From Berkiella sp050247135 (GTDB lineage: Bacteria > Pseudomonadota > Gammaproteobacteria > Berkiellales > Berkiellaceae), in contig JBFWUT010000009.1 in assembly GCA_050247135.1 (NCBI GenBank), positions 17,166 to 81,165 on the forward strand: 64,000 nucleotides of DNA, in the 5' to 3' direction. The notes below the pieces were generated by a model. That model saw only the letters and a list, made by a program, of their open reading frames with translations. It did not search any database and had not been told where the DNA came from. The translations under genes and the position numbers were made by a program. Below, piece after piece: positions 1-8,271 of this stretch. Positions within the stretch are counted from its first letter, which is position 1. The number at the start of each line of letters is the position of its first letter.

Positions 1-885
1 GCTTTTAAGGACTATACTTTTACGAAAATGGAGCCGCATCTGATTAAAACCCGAGATGGTTTGAAATGCGTGAGTTACTTATCAAGGCCACTCGATAATA
101 AAGACGCTGTTCCTTTAGTATTGATGGTGCATGGCGGGCCAAATTACCGGGATTTTTGGGGTTTTAACCCTATTCACCAATGGCTCAGCAATCGCGGTTA
201 TGCGGTGCTCAGTATCAATTACCGTGCTTCTACGGGCTTTGGCAAAAAACATGCCATGGCAGGCAATGGCGAGTGGGGACGCAAAATACAAGATGATTTA
301 TTAGATGGTGTTAAATGGGCGATTGATCAAGGGATCACAACCAAGGACCAGGTGGCGATTATGGGGCGTAGCTTTGGCGGTTATGCCACTTTAATGGCAT
401 TGACGCAAACGCCCGAGGTATTTTGTTGTGGTATCGATATTGTGGGGCCATCGAATTTAGAAACCATGGCAGCGCATTTTCCGCCATATTGGAAAGCTAT
501 GCAAGGGATTATTAATGGCATGATGCTAGGTTGTGATCCTGAAACTGTCGAGGGCAAAGCCTTTTTAGCCTCACGTTCTCCCATCCATTCAGTAGATAAG
601 ATTACCAAGCCGTTATTAATTGGCCATGGTTCCAATGATGTGCGCGTATTACAGGAAGAATCGGATCAGTTGGTGAAAGCTATGCAGGAAAATGGTATTC
701 CTGTGACGTATGCCTATTTCCCTGATGAGGGTCACCAATTTATGCATCCTGGCAATCGTATGGCTTTTTATGCGCTGGCTGAGGCCTTTTTGGGCAAGAT
801 ATTAAACGGAAAGGTTGAACCGCTTTCACATGATATTGAAACCAGCATGGTGGTGAAAGTAGATGATTTCGGATTAAGAGGCTAA
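1..885 (+). CDS. S9 family prolyl oligopeptidase-type peptidase, C-terminal part (cut by window edge)
   Basis: The frame is open from the first base, and residues before the first ATG (at 28) read as the usual linker between the beta-propeller and the catalytic domain, so this is the 3' end of a longer gene and not a small hydrolase. The visible 294 residues are the alpha/beta-hydrolase domain of the acylaminoacyl-peptidase/DPP-IV-like S9 family, which cleaves short peptides. Visible are the oxyanion-region HGGPN, the nucleophile elbow GRSFGGY, the acidic member in HGSNDVRV and the catalytic His in DEGHQF. It ends three bases from the stop of the convergent HAD gene. The N-terminal propeller and any signal peptide lie outside the window, so location is unknown. 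Confidence 0.93.
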   Translation, partial: AFKDYTFTKMEPHLIKTRDGLKCVSYLSRPLDNKDAVPLVLMVHGGPNYRDFWGFNPIHQWLSNRGYAVLSINYRASTGFGKKHAMAGNGEWGRKIQDDLLDGVKWAIDQGITTKDQVAIMGRSFGGYATLMALTQTPEVFCCGIDIVGPSNLETMAAHFPPYWKAMQGIINGMMLGCDPETVEGKAFLASRSPIHSVDKITKPLLIGHGSNDVRVLQEESDQLVKAMQENGIPVTYAYFPDEGHQFMHPGNRMAFYALAEAFLGKILNGKVEPLSHDIETSMVVKVDDFGLRG

Positions 886-888
886 AGG

Positions 889-2484
889 CTACCTCATTTT
901 TTTGTCGTTTTTTGAGGTAGGCATGTTGATTTTTGCAAGTTCCTTTGCTTTGTCCTTAAATTCAGCTTTGACACCTTTTTCAACCACATTAGGGAATTCT
1001 TCTCTAATCTTAGCTTGTAATTGAAGACAAACTGAACGCATGCCAGAAGAGCTACTTTCATTTTTGATGTTTTCAAGGTGAGCATAAGCCAGAATTGCCT
1101 TTTCATTCGGGTCCATCGTTTGTTGCTTTTTCAGTTCAGCAAACACATTAATAATGTTGGCCAGTTGATCTGTGCGTTTATCGGCTTGTCCTTTAACGTG
1201 GTTAATAGCGTGTTTTGCTTTATTAAAGAGATTGGTTAATCCTTTGTCATCTTTATGTGCAAGTTCTTTATTGTGTTGATAGTTACTCTTGAGCGTTTCC
1301 AGATTAGTACTCAATATATCATCTAGTTTTGGATTTTTTGGCAAATGTTGTGCCACGACATCAGGTGTTAAAGGATCTGGAATGCGAGGGGGCAATTTAC
1401 CCATATAAGACCGAGGCGCTGTATGGCTATAAGTCACAACAGGAGGAGCTGGAGGTAGCGTTGTTACTGGCTGTGGTTGCGGCATTGGCCGCGTTGTTGG
1501 ATCGAATTTAGGTGGCAGTGGCACCCCTGGTGCCGCACTCGTTGTTGGATGAGACGTTACGCTCTGAGGTGGCAAAGGAGGAGCCCCAGTTGGTTTTGTA
1601 ATGGTCGGGTTCACAATGGGTCTTGAAGCAATAACACCAGCATTGGGTTGTCTTGGCGGCAATGGCGGTAGTGCCTGTTTATTAGCTGCATTCGGTTTTG
1701 AAGGAGCAGGTGGTTGTGTTGATGAAGGATTTACTTGCATACGATTAACATTCATTGCTGTCAGTTGATTGATCTGAGCAATGTAGGCAGCAGAAGCGTT
1801 ATCTGCTGGCACTTCGACCACGGGACCCTTTGCTTTAGCAATCTGAGTATTTGCTAGACTATCATCGACTAAAATGGCATTGGCTCTATTAATATTCACA
1901 CCTTGGCGCGCAAAATGACGTATTGCCGCAAAAATATGCTCTTCTTTGCCGTAAAAATTGGGATTAGGCACAACGATCCCTTGAGGATCTTGCATGGTTG
2001 CATTGGTGGCGCCATTACTAGGATAGCCTCCCACTACACAAATCTGACTAATATAATGCTCTCTTTGTTGTTGCGATAAGTTAAGGGTAGCAAACATGGC
2101 TCGCAAAGTAGGAACGGCGACTTCAGGAAAGAGTGTAAAAGAGGTAATGGCTACTTTATGACCCCTATCTATCGCTTCTTTCATTGCCTGTGCGTATTCT
2201 TGGGGATGTTTAAGACCAAATGTTTGAATCAGCTCCTGAATTTTGTCAGCAGAAGCGCCGTATTGTTGAGTAACAATTTCTTGAGGAGATAAGCTCCCTT
2301 GCTGGTCCGAAGTGACTCTTAAAAACTGACCATTGGGTTGTAAAATTTGCGGTCCATTCTCCCCGGTATTGGCATAGACGCCAGAGTCTGCTTTTGCTAA
2401 TTGGCTATGAAAATGGCCATTGACTAAGGTGTGATCGAAGTCGAAGCACACTAATTTGATAGAAGAAGGACCTTGTTGAGTCAT
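889..2484 (-). CDS. HAD-like protein with long proline-rich region; candidate secreted effector
   Basis: 531 residues. ATG at 2484 is chosen over an ATG six codons upstream because GGAG lies about 6 nt before it. The N-terminal ~235 residues have haloacid-dehalogenase motifs: DFDHT (motif I), ITSFT (II), a Lys in YGKEEH (III) and LVDDS (IV), suggesting a phosphatase or phosphotransferase. Residues ~245-375 are a disordered proline-rich stretch with several PPLPP elements, including PPLPPR, which fits the class II SH3-ligand pattern PxxPxR. The last ~150 residues are charged and probably helical. Proline-rich regions of this kind are unusual in bacterial enzymes but known in host-targeted proteins. 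An effector role is inference; no substrate can be named. Confidence 0.7.
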   Translation of the reverse strand: MTQQGPSSIKLVCFDFDHTLVNGHFHSQLAKADSGVYANTGENGPQILQPNGQFLRVTSDQQGSLSPQEIVTQQYGASADKIQELIQTFGLKHPQEYAQAMKEAIDRGHKVAITSFTLFPEVAVPTLRAMFATLNLSQQQREHYISQICVVGGYPSNGATNATMQDPQGIVVPNPNFYGKEEHIFAAIRHFARQGVNINRANAILVDDSLANTQIAKAKGPVVEVPADNASAAYIAQINQLTAMNVNRMQVNPSSTQPPAPSKPNAANKQALPPLPPRQPNAGVIASRPIVNPTITKPTGAPPLPPQSVTSHPTTSAAPGVPLPPKFDPTTRPMPQPQPVTTLPPAPPVVTYSHTAPRSYMGKLPPRIPDPLTPDVVAQHLPKNPKLDDILSTNLETLKSNYQHNKELAHKDDKGLTNLFNKAKHAINHVKGQADKRTDQLANIINVFAELKKQQTMDPNEKAILAYAHLENIKNESSSSGMRSVCLQLQAKIREEFPNVVEKGVKAEFKDKAKELAKINMPTSKNDKKMR

Positions 2485-2578
2485 AGTTTCTCCAAAATAC
2501 ACCTATTCTCATCATTTTAAAGGTTTGAGAATGAAAGAATAAGTTAGTTTGCTAGTAGGTCGCTTGGAAATACAGTGG

Positions 2579-3205
2579 TTATTCATCGGGAGGTGCTAAA
2601 TGGTGACTCTTTGCTCGAGTTTGTATGACGGGATCGATAATCGAGGTTGTGAGCTCCGCATAAGCTTCTTTGGCCGATAGACCTGCGCACATTCGATGGT
2701 TGACGGCTTGGAGGAAATCTTGCACTTTGATTTCGTCGCGTTGTGTACTGTTTATCTTGGGTTTAAAGATACTCAAGCACAATGTTCTTAGGCGATAACC
2801 GGCCAATATTTCTTGTTGTACTTGTGGTAAATGCTCTAATAAATCAGGAAAGTCATGGAGCTGTTTCTCCCAGAAGGCTTGCCATTCTTGGTGCCTAACC
2901 TTTTGTGCATCGGTGCCGTTTTTATCGCCTTGCAAGTCTTTATTAATATCGTTAAATAATTTGAACATTTGCTCCACATTTTCGGGTGTGTAAGGTGGGC
3001 TTAATGATCCATTGGCATAATTGCGATGAGCGCTATAAATAAATTGATTGGCGCCTTCGCCAAGCTCGCTGATTTTAGCAATTTTGGGCCCATTTTTTGA
3101 AAAAAAACGAACACGTTCACCGGTTTGATTTACTTTGGTTAAAATGCCAGCATCTTTGTTATAGTCGATGATTTCTTGCATTTTACTGAGTAAAGCATTA
3201 GGCAT
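2579..3205 (-). CDS. hypothetical protein, 208 aa
   Basis: Not recognised. The start is well supported by AGGAG about 6 nt before the ATG. It appears soluble, without signal peptide or membrane segment, and is mostly helical, with a tryptophan-containing central segment (QEWQAFWEKQLHDFPDLLEH). It lies upstream of the HAD/proline-rich gene on the same strand, about 95 bp away, so co-expression is possible. No catalytic motif is visible. Because it borders a candidate effector and has no obvious housekeeping match, it may be lineage-specific; that is inference. Confidence 0.6.
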   Translation of the reverse strand: MPNALLSKMQEIIDYNKDAGILTKVNQTGERVRFFSKNGPKIAKISELGEGANQFIYSAHRNYANGSLSPPYTPENVEQMFKLFNDINKDLQGDKNGTDAQKVRHQEWQAFWEKQLHDFPDLLEHLPQVQQEILAGYRLRTLCLSIFKPKINSTQRDEIKVQDFLQAVNHRMCAGLSAKEAYAELTTSIIDPVIQTRAKSHHLAPPDE

Positions 3206-3308
3206 AGTAAGCTCCTAAAGCGCGACAAGTGAGATATCACTTTAGGACTATAGCTCAAGAGGGTACTGTAAGGGGGTTCAATACTGAATAGGTTAGAACT
3301 TCTCAGCT

Positions 3309-3332
3309 AGGACCGACGCGGAGGTCGGTCCT
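3309..3332. repeat. intergenic hairpin downstream of sodB
   Basis: AGGACCGAC and GTCGGTCCT form a perfect 9-bp stem around GCGGAG, 14 bp past the sodB stop. No T-run follows on either strand, so it is not a standard intrinsic terminator. It may stabilise the sodB transcript 3' end. Confidence 0.5.
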
Positions 3333-3345
3333 GACAATCAGCTTT

Positions 3346-3924
3346 TTATGCAAATTGTTTTGCAACAAAATCCCAATTCACTAAATTCCAGAAACTTTCA
3401 ACATATTTAGGACGGGCATTACGATAGTCGATATAATAAGCGTGTTCCCATACATCGCATGTTAATAACGCTTTTTGTTTAGATGTCATGGGAGTTTGCG
3501 CATTAGAGGTGCTCACCAAGTCTAATGTACCGTCTTCTTTTTTCACTAACCAGCCCCAGCCGGAACCAAAGGTGGTGATAGCGGTTTTGCTGAATTGTTC
3601 TTTAAACGCTTCAAAAGAGCCAAATTTTTTATTAATCGCTTCTAAAAGGGCGCCTTTGGGTTCGCCGCCACCATTAGGGGATAAACAATTCCAATAAAAA
3701 GTGTGATTCCACACTTGAGCTGCATTATTAAAAATACCACCAGTGGAGGACATGATGATTTCTTCAAGTGATTTGTTAGCAAATTCGGTGTTGGGAATGA
3801 GATTATTCAAATTGTCGACGTAAGCTTTATGGTGCTTACCATAATGATACTCTAGGGTTTCACGGGAAATGTGTGGCGCTAACGCATCCATTTCGTAAGG
3901 TAGCGGGGGTAATTGGATAGCCAT
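3346..3924 (-). CDS. sodB: iron superoxide dismutase
   Basis: 192 residues, the usual length of cytosolic Fe-SOD. It dismutates superoxide to peroxide and oxygen. Metal ligands are in the expected places: His in the N-terminal Y-HHKAYVDNLN helix, His in WNHTFYW, and Asp and His in DVWEHAYY. The Gln in AAQVWNHTFYW is the residue that marks Fe-type over Mn-type enzymes, and FGSGWGWLV is conserved. AGGAG precedes the ATG. The grxD and ahpC genes are nearby on the other strand, so the area is rich in oxidative-stress genes without being one operon. No signal peptide, so cytoplasmic. Confidence 0.97.
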   Translation of the reverse strand: MAIQLPPLPYEMDALAPHISRETLEYHYGKHHKAYVDNLNNLIPNTEFANKSLEEIIMSSTGGIFNNAAQVWNHTFYWNCLSPNGGGEPKGALLEAINKKFGSFEAFKEQFSKTAITTFGSGWGWLVKKEDGTLDLVSTSNAQTPMTSKQKALLTCDVWEHAYYIDYRNARPKYVESFWNLVNWDFVAKQFA

Positions 3925-4089
3925 AATGTGCTCCTAGCTTATTTAGTTAAACGACCAATACAGAATACATTGTTGGATTGATAAACAGAGGACAGTCTAG
4001 GGAGCACTTAGCGCAAATGCAAATTGGAATAGCGATCTAAATACTCTACAATGCCCACAGCATTAAGTCACAGACATAGGTGGAGTATC

Positions 4090-4440
4090 ATGGATACATT
4101 AGAGCGCATTAAACAACAGATCGAAAAACACGATTTATTGCTATACATGAAAGGCACCCCTCAATTTCCCCAATGCGGTTTTTCTGGGCAAGTGGTCCAT
4201 ATTCTAAAAATCTGTAAAGCGCGGTTTGCTTATGTAAACATTCTTGAAAATCCGGACATTCGTCAAACGTTACCGCTTTATGCCAATTGGCCTACTTTCC
4301 CACAATTATATTTAAAAGGTGAATTGTTAGGCGGTTGCGATATTGTGACGGAATTGTTTGAGAAGGGTGATCTGCAAAAACAATTCACCGCAGCGAATGT
4401 CTTGGCCGAAAATATGGAAGCTGTTGCTTCTGAAGTTTGA
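4090..4440 (+). CDS. grxD: monothiol glutaredoxin (Grx4 family)
   Basis: 116 residues from the ATG at 4090; an upstream in-frame ATG at 4051 would add 13 residues absent from the family, and GGAG lies just before 4090. The CGFS active site is in PQFPQCGFSGQVV, followed by the family motifs WPTFPQLY and GGCDIV, which bind glutathione. Grx4 proteins coordinate a [2Fe-2S] cluster at a dimer interface and deliver Fe-S clusters rather than acting as general thiol reductants. It is transcribed alone, divergent from sodB. Confidence 0.96.
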   Translation: MDTLERIKQQIEKHDLLLYMKGTPQFPQCGFSGQVVHILKICKARFAYVNILENPDIRQTLPLYANWPTFPQLYLKGELLGGCDIVTELFEKGDLQKQFTAANVLAENMEAVASEV

Positions 4441-4507
4441 TGTTGTCAGCTAACAATCTAAAAAGACGTAGTGGGCTTGACGACCCACTTATTCCCGATA
4501 AGATGGT

Positions 4508-4536
4508 AGTAAGCAAGCAATGTTTACTTGCTTACT
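4508..4536. repeat. inverted repeat upstream of the double-glycine peptide gene
   Basis: AGTAAGCAAG and CTTGCTTACT form a perfect 10-bp stem with a 9-nt loop, ending 26 bp before the ATG at 4563. A weaker hairpin (AGTGGG/CCCACT, around 4470-4490) lies between it and grxD. It could be a grxD terminator (TATATTTT follows) or a 5' regulatory hairpin for the peptide gene. Confidence 0.45.
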
Positions 4537-4562
4537 TATATTTTGTGTAACAGGGGATTTTT

Positions 4563-4841
4563 ATGATGCGTCAATTATCCATTCAAGAAATTCAAACGGT
4601 TTCCGGTGCTCATTATTCTGCTGGCAATAATAATCTTTCCACGGAGATGTGGCGAAGAATGCACGCTGATGCGCAACGTGAAGCGGCTATGTCAGGTTCC
4701 TTTGCAGGTGGCTTGTTAGGTATTGCAGCTGTTTCGTTTGGCGCACCTGTGATGACCACTGCATTACTTGCGACCATTGTGGGTTGCGTGGTCTATCAAC
4801 ATGATTATGAAAACTACGAATTTTGGCCATGGAATTTCTAG
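4563..4841 (+). CDS. small bacteriocin-like peptide with double-glycine-type leader
   Basis: 92 residues (91 if the second ATG is used), with AGGGG 6 nt upstream. The N-terminus MRQLSIQEIQTVSGA matches the double-glycine leader pattern LSxxExxxVxGG/GA that C39-peptidase ABC exporters cut. The predicted mature part has a charged segment, then a glycine/alanine-rich membrane segment with GxxxG-type spacing (GSFAGGLLG), as in class II bacteriocins, and an aromatic C-terminus. A second gene of this type is at 19889-20134. No exporter or immunity gene is adjacent, so export would rely on a transporter elsewhere. Antibacterial or other activity is inferred. Confidence 0.7.
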   Translation: MMRQLSIQEIQTVSGAHYSAGNNNLSTEMWRRMHADAQREAAMSGSFAGGLLGIAAVSFGAPVMTTALLATIVGCVVYQHDYENYEFWPWNF

Positions 4842-4892
4842 AATAGTACTTACACTAGTTGGTTAGCTTGTGATTTTAACCTGTTATCTGGA

Positions 4893-4918
4893 AGAGATTG
4901 CCCGAAATGGCAATCTCT
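4893..4918. repeat. hairpin downstream of the peptide gene
   Basis: AGAGATTGCC and GGCAATCTCT form a perfect 10-bp stem around CGAAAT, 51 bp past the peptide stop and upstream of ahpC. No T-run follows, so it is a weak terminator or an RNA-stabilising structure. Confidence 0.5.
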
Positions 4919-4974
4919 AAAGGGCCATGTTAGGATGATATCCCGCGAAAGAAATGCATTTTAAGGAGACAAAC

Positions 4975-5580
4975 ATGAGCATTTTGGTTGGTCGTAAAGC
5001 TCCCGATTTTACCTGTGCTGCCGTACTTGGCAACGGTGAAATCACCAGCAAATATAAATTTTCTGAAGCATCGAAAGGTAAATATGGATTGGTGTTCTTC
5101 TATCCTTTAGATTTCACTTTTGTTTGCCCCTCTGAACTTATCGCATTAGATAAGCGCATGAAAGAGTTCAAAGCCCGTGAAGTGGAAGTGGTCGCCGTTT
5201 CGATCGACTCACAATTTTCGCATCATGCATGGCGTAATACGGCGATCAAAGATGGTGGTATTGATAAAGTGCAATACACCATGGCCGCTGACGTAAACCA
5301 CCGAATTTGCCAAGCCTATGGCGTTGAACACCCAGAGGCTGGTGTTGCGTTTCGTGGCGCGTTTATCATTGATAAAAATGGTATTGTGCGTTCACAAATC
5401 GTCAACGATTTGCCAATTGGTCGTAATATGGACGAGATTCTGCGCATATTCGATGCCATCCAATATCATGAAAATCACGGTGAAGTTTGCCCAGCCGGTT
5501 GGAAAAAAGGCGACAAAGGCATGACCGCATCATCTGATGGTGTTGCAACCTACCTTGCTGATAATGCAGCTTCTCTCTAA
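4975..5580 (+). CDS. ahpC: 2-Cys peroxiredoxin (AhpC/TSA family)
   Basis: 201 residues from the ATG at 4975, which has AAGGAGA about 6 nt upstream; an in-frame ATG at 4954 lacks such a site. It reduces hydrogen and alkyl peroxides. The peroxidatic Cys is in DFTFVCPSEL and the resolving Cys in GEVCPAGWKKG, giving the typical 2-Cys arrangement with the C-terminal arm present. FYPLDFTF and the active-site Arg in RGAFIIDKNG are also there. No AhpF or thioredoxin reductase gene is adjacent, so its reductant is not shown by context. Cytoplasmic. Confidence 0.96.
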   Translation: MSILVGRKAPDFTCAAVLGNGEITSKYKFSEASKGKYGLVFFYPLDFTFVCPSELIALDKRMKEFKAREVEVVAVSIDSQFSHHAWRNTAIKDGGIDKVQYTMAADVNHRICQAYGVEHPEAGVAFRGAFIIDKNGIVRSQIVNDLPIGRNMDEILRIFDAIQYHENHGEVCPAGWKKGDKGMTASSDGVATYLADNAASL

Positions 5581-5592
5581 AATTCTCACGTA

Positions 5593-5614
5593 GGGCGGCA
5601 CGTTGTGTCCGCCC
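5593..5614. repeat. short intergenic hairpin (GGGCGG/CCGCCC)
   Basis: TAGGGCGG...CCGCCC forms a 6-bp GC stem between ahpC and fadH. It resembles the hairpin at 20170-20191 (GGGCGA/TCGCCC) in sequence style. No T-run follows. Confidence 0.4.
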
Positions 5615-5645
5615 GTCGTTACAGGGATTTATGTAAAGGGATATT

Positions 5646-7676
5646 ATGTCAAACGGATTTGCGCACTTACTCTCCCCCTTAGATCTTGGATTCACCCAAC
5701 TTAAAAATCGTGTTGTCATGGGCTCGATGCACACCGGCCTTGAAGAAACGGATGACGGTTTTCTTAAGATGGCAGAATTCTATGCGGCCAGGGCTAGAGG
5801 GCAGGTGGGTTTGATTATTACGGGCGGTATTGCGCCAAATAGAGCAGGATGGGTAGCGCCTTTTTCTGCACGATTATCTTCTCCAACACAAGTGAATGAT
5901 CATCAATTAATTACCCATGCCGTGCATGAAGCGGGTGGTAAAATTGCCTTACAAATTTTGCATGCCGGACGTTATGGTTATCACCCGTTAGCCGTGGCAC
6001 CCTCTCGAATCAAAGCACCCATTAATATCTTCACACCCTGGACTTTAAGCACTAAAGCAGTGCAAAAAACGATCGATGACTACGTGCGTTGTGCTGTACT
6101 GGCAAAAGAAGCGGAGTATGATGGCGTTGAAATCATGGGGTCAGAGGGGTACCTCATCAATGAGTTTCTTGTGACACGCACTAACCACCGTGCGGATGAA
6201 TGGGGTGGAAGTTTTGAAAAACGGATGCGTTTTGCGGTCGATATTGTTAAGAAAACCCGCGAACAGGTTGGGGAGCAATTTATTATCGTCTATCGATTAT
6301 CGATGCTCGATTTGATCCCTGATGGCAATTTGCGCGAAGAAACAGCGCAATTGGCACAGGCGGTAGAAGCCGCTGGCGCAACAATTATTAATACCGGCAT
6401 TGGCTGGCATGAAGTGCGGATCCCAACTATTGCCGCCAAAGTGCCTCGTGCTGCATTCACTTGGGTGACCCACCAATTGCGCAATGTGGTGAGTTTGCCA
6501 TTAATGACCAGCAATCGCATCAATAACCCTTATGATGCTGAAACCGTGTTAGCGCGTAACGATGCTGATTTAGTGTCGATGGCACGTCCATTTTTAGCTG
6601 ATCCGGATTTTGTGAAAAAAACTGTTGATAATGATGTAGAAAGCATCAACACTTGCATTGCCTGCAACCAAGCCTGTTTAGATTATATTTTTCAGAAAAA
6701 ACGGGCGACCTGCATGGTGAATCCTTTTGCGGCTTATGAAACCGAATTAATTGCAGTAAAAGCAAAAAAACCTAAAAGAATTGCTGTGGTAGGAGCAGGA
6801 CCAGCCGGAATGGCGTGTAGTTTACAAGCGGCTTTACGCGGGCATCAAGTTACCTTGTTTGATCGCTTGAGTGAACTGGGTGGACAATTCAACTTAGCCA
6901 AAAAAATCCCTGGAAAACAAGAATTTTACGAAACATTGCGGTATTTTACTCATCAACTTACCAAAGCCGATGTTAAGATCATGCTTAATACGGAAGTTGA
7001 TGCCCCTATGTTACTGGCAGGTGAGTTTGATCATGTTGTGCTAGCGACGGGGATTATCCCGCGTAGTATAGATATTCCAGGGAGCACACATCCTAAAGTC
7101 GTGAGTTATATTGATGTTATTCAAGGTAAAGTGGCGGTCGGCTCACGGGTAGCCATTATCGGCGCAGGTGGTATTGGGTTTGACGTAGCAGAGTTTTTAT
7201 CGCATGGAGATGCCGCACATCCTAGTCTTGAAATCAAAGATTATTTGGCCTACTGGGGCATCGACCCAGAAAATGCGGTTAGAGGAGGGGTCGCGAATAT
7301 TCAGCCGGTTGATATCCCTTCTAAGCGCGAGATCTATTTATTGCAACGAAAAAATGAAAAATTGGGTGCACGTTTAGGTAAAACAACAGGGTGGATCCAC
7401 CGTACTGAGCTGAAACGCAAAAAGATCAACATGATAGCAGGCGTTGAATATCAAAAAATTGATGATGAAGGACTACACATTAAAGCCAGAGGCCAAGCAA
7501 AAGTGTTGGCTGTTGATCATGTGGTGGTTTGTGCTGGACAGTTGCCTTTAAAAACACTGTTGGCACCGCTTGAAGGCAAAGTTCCCGTTAATCTTATCGG
7601 TGGGGCAGATGTCGCACTCGAATTAGACGCGGTGCGTGCTATTCGCCATGGAACGGAGTTTGCGCTACAGTTGTAA
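5646..7676 (+). CDS. fadH: 2,4-dienoyl-CoA reductase (NADPH), FMN/FAD/4Fe-4S
   Basis: 676 residues, close to E. coli FadH (672). It reduces 2,4-dienoyl-CoA to 3-enoyl-CoA so that unsaturated fatty acids can enter beta-oxidation. Residues 1-~330 are an Old-Yellow-Enzyme TIM barrel (FMN; GYLINEF and NHRADEWGG segments). The 4Fe-4S ligands are in CIACNQACLD and a later Cys in RATCMVNP. A FAD dinucleotide fold follows (VVGAGPAGMA), then a NADPH fold (IIGAGGIGFDVAE). Its last 38 bp overlap the 3' end of rnt on the other strand. No other fad gene is nearby. Confidence 0.96.
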   Translation: MSNGFAHLLSPLDLGFTQLKNRVVMGSMHTGLEETDDGFLKMAEFYAARARGQVGLIITGGIAPNRAGWVAPFSARLSSPTQVNDHQLITHAVHEAGGKIALQILHAGRYGYHPLAVAPSRIKAPINIFTPWTLSTKAVQKTIDDYVRCAVLAKEAEYDGVEIMGSEGYLINEFLVTRTNHRADEWGGSFEKRMRFAVDIVKKTREQVGEQFIIVYRLSMLDLIPDGNLREETAQLAQAVEAAGATIINTGIGWHEVRIPTIAAKVPRAAFTWVTHQLRNVVSLPLMTSNRINNPYDAETVLARNDADLVSMARPFLADPDFVKKTVDNDVESINTCIACNQACLDYIFQKKRATCMVNPFAAYETELIAVKAKKPKRIAVVGAGPAGMACSLQAALRGHQVTLFDRLSELGGQFNLAKKIPGKQEFYETLRYFTHQLTKADVKIMLNTEVDAPMLLAGEFDHVVLATGIIPRSIDIPGSTHPKVVSYIDVIQGKVAVGSRVAIIGAGGIGFDVAEFLSHGDAAHPSLEIKDYLAYWGIDPENAVRGGVANIQPVDIPSKREIYLLQRKNEKLGARLGKTTGWIHRTELKRKKINMIAGVEYQKIDDEGLHIKARGQAKVLAVDHVVVCAGQLPLKTLLAPLEGKVPVNLIGGADVALELDAVRAIRHGTEFALQL

Positions 7677-8271
7677 GTGTTTTCCAGTGATTAACAATAT
7701 AGCAAAATAATTCAGCAGTACGCTCAGCATCATATAAAGCAGAATGTGCTTCTTCATTATCAAATGGTATGTGTGCAGCTTCAAGCGCTTTAGATAGCAC
7801 CGTTTGCCCGAAAGCCAGACCACTCAGAGTGGCTGTGTCAAAACTGGTAAAGCGATGAAAGGGGCTTTTGTTGATACCACTGCGATCAATAGCAGAATTA
7901 AGAAAATGTTGATCGAACCAGGCATTATGTCCCACCAAGACGGCTCTTTGGCAATGATTCTTTTTACAAGCTTTATTGATATGCGAGCAGAGGTCTTTTA
8001 TTGCGTCTTTTTCTTCTATAGCAAAACGCAGGGGATGCAGCGGATCAATTTTATTAAAAGCCAAGGATTTTGGATCTAAATTGGCATTATGAAAAGGCAG
8101 AATGTGGTAATGAAATTGCTCGCCGGGAAAAATGAATCCTTCTTCATTCATCTCGATGGTAATTGCCGCCAACTCTAAAAGCGCATCCTGTTTAGGCTCT
8201 AAACCACCAGTCTCGACATCGATCACTATCGGTAAAAATCCACGAAAGCGTTTACTGATCTCATTTGTCAT
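7639..8271 (-). CDS. rnt: ribonuclease T
   Basis: 210 residues. A DEDDh 3'-5' exoribonuclease that trims tRNA CCA ends and matures other stable RNA 3' ends as a homodimer. The catalytic Asp and Glu are in IVIDVETGG (D18, E20), another Asp in HNAWFDQHF, and the His and last Asp in the AHSALYDAERTAEL segment. Its start overlaps the end of pyrC by 11 bp, implying translational coupling, and its 3' end overlaps fadH by 38 bp tail-to-tail. Confidence 0.95.
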   Translation of the reverse strand: MTNEISKRFRGFLPIVIDVETGGLEPKQDALLELAAITIEMNEEGFIFPGEQFHYHILPFHNANLDPKSLAFNKIDPLHPLRFAIEEKDAIKDLCSHINKACKKNHCQRAVLVGHNAWFDQHFLNSAIDRSGINKSPFHRFTSFDTATLSGLAFGQTVLSKALEAAHIPFDNEEAHSALYDAERTAELFCYIVNHWKTLTTVAQTPFHGE

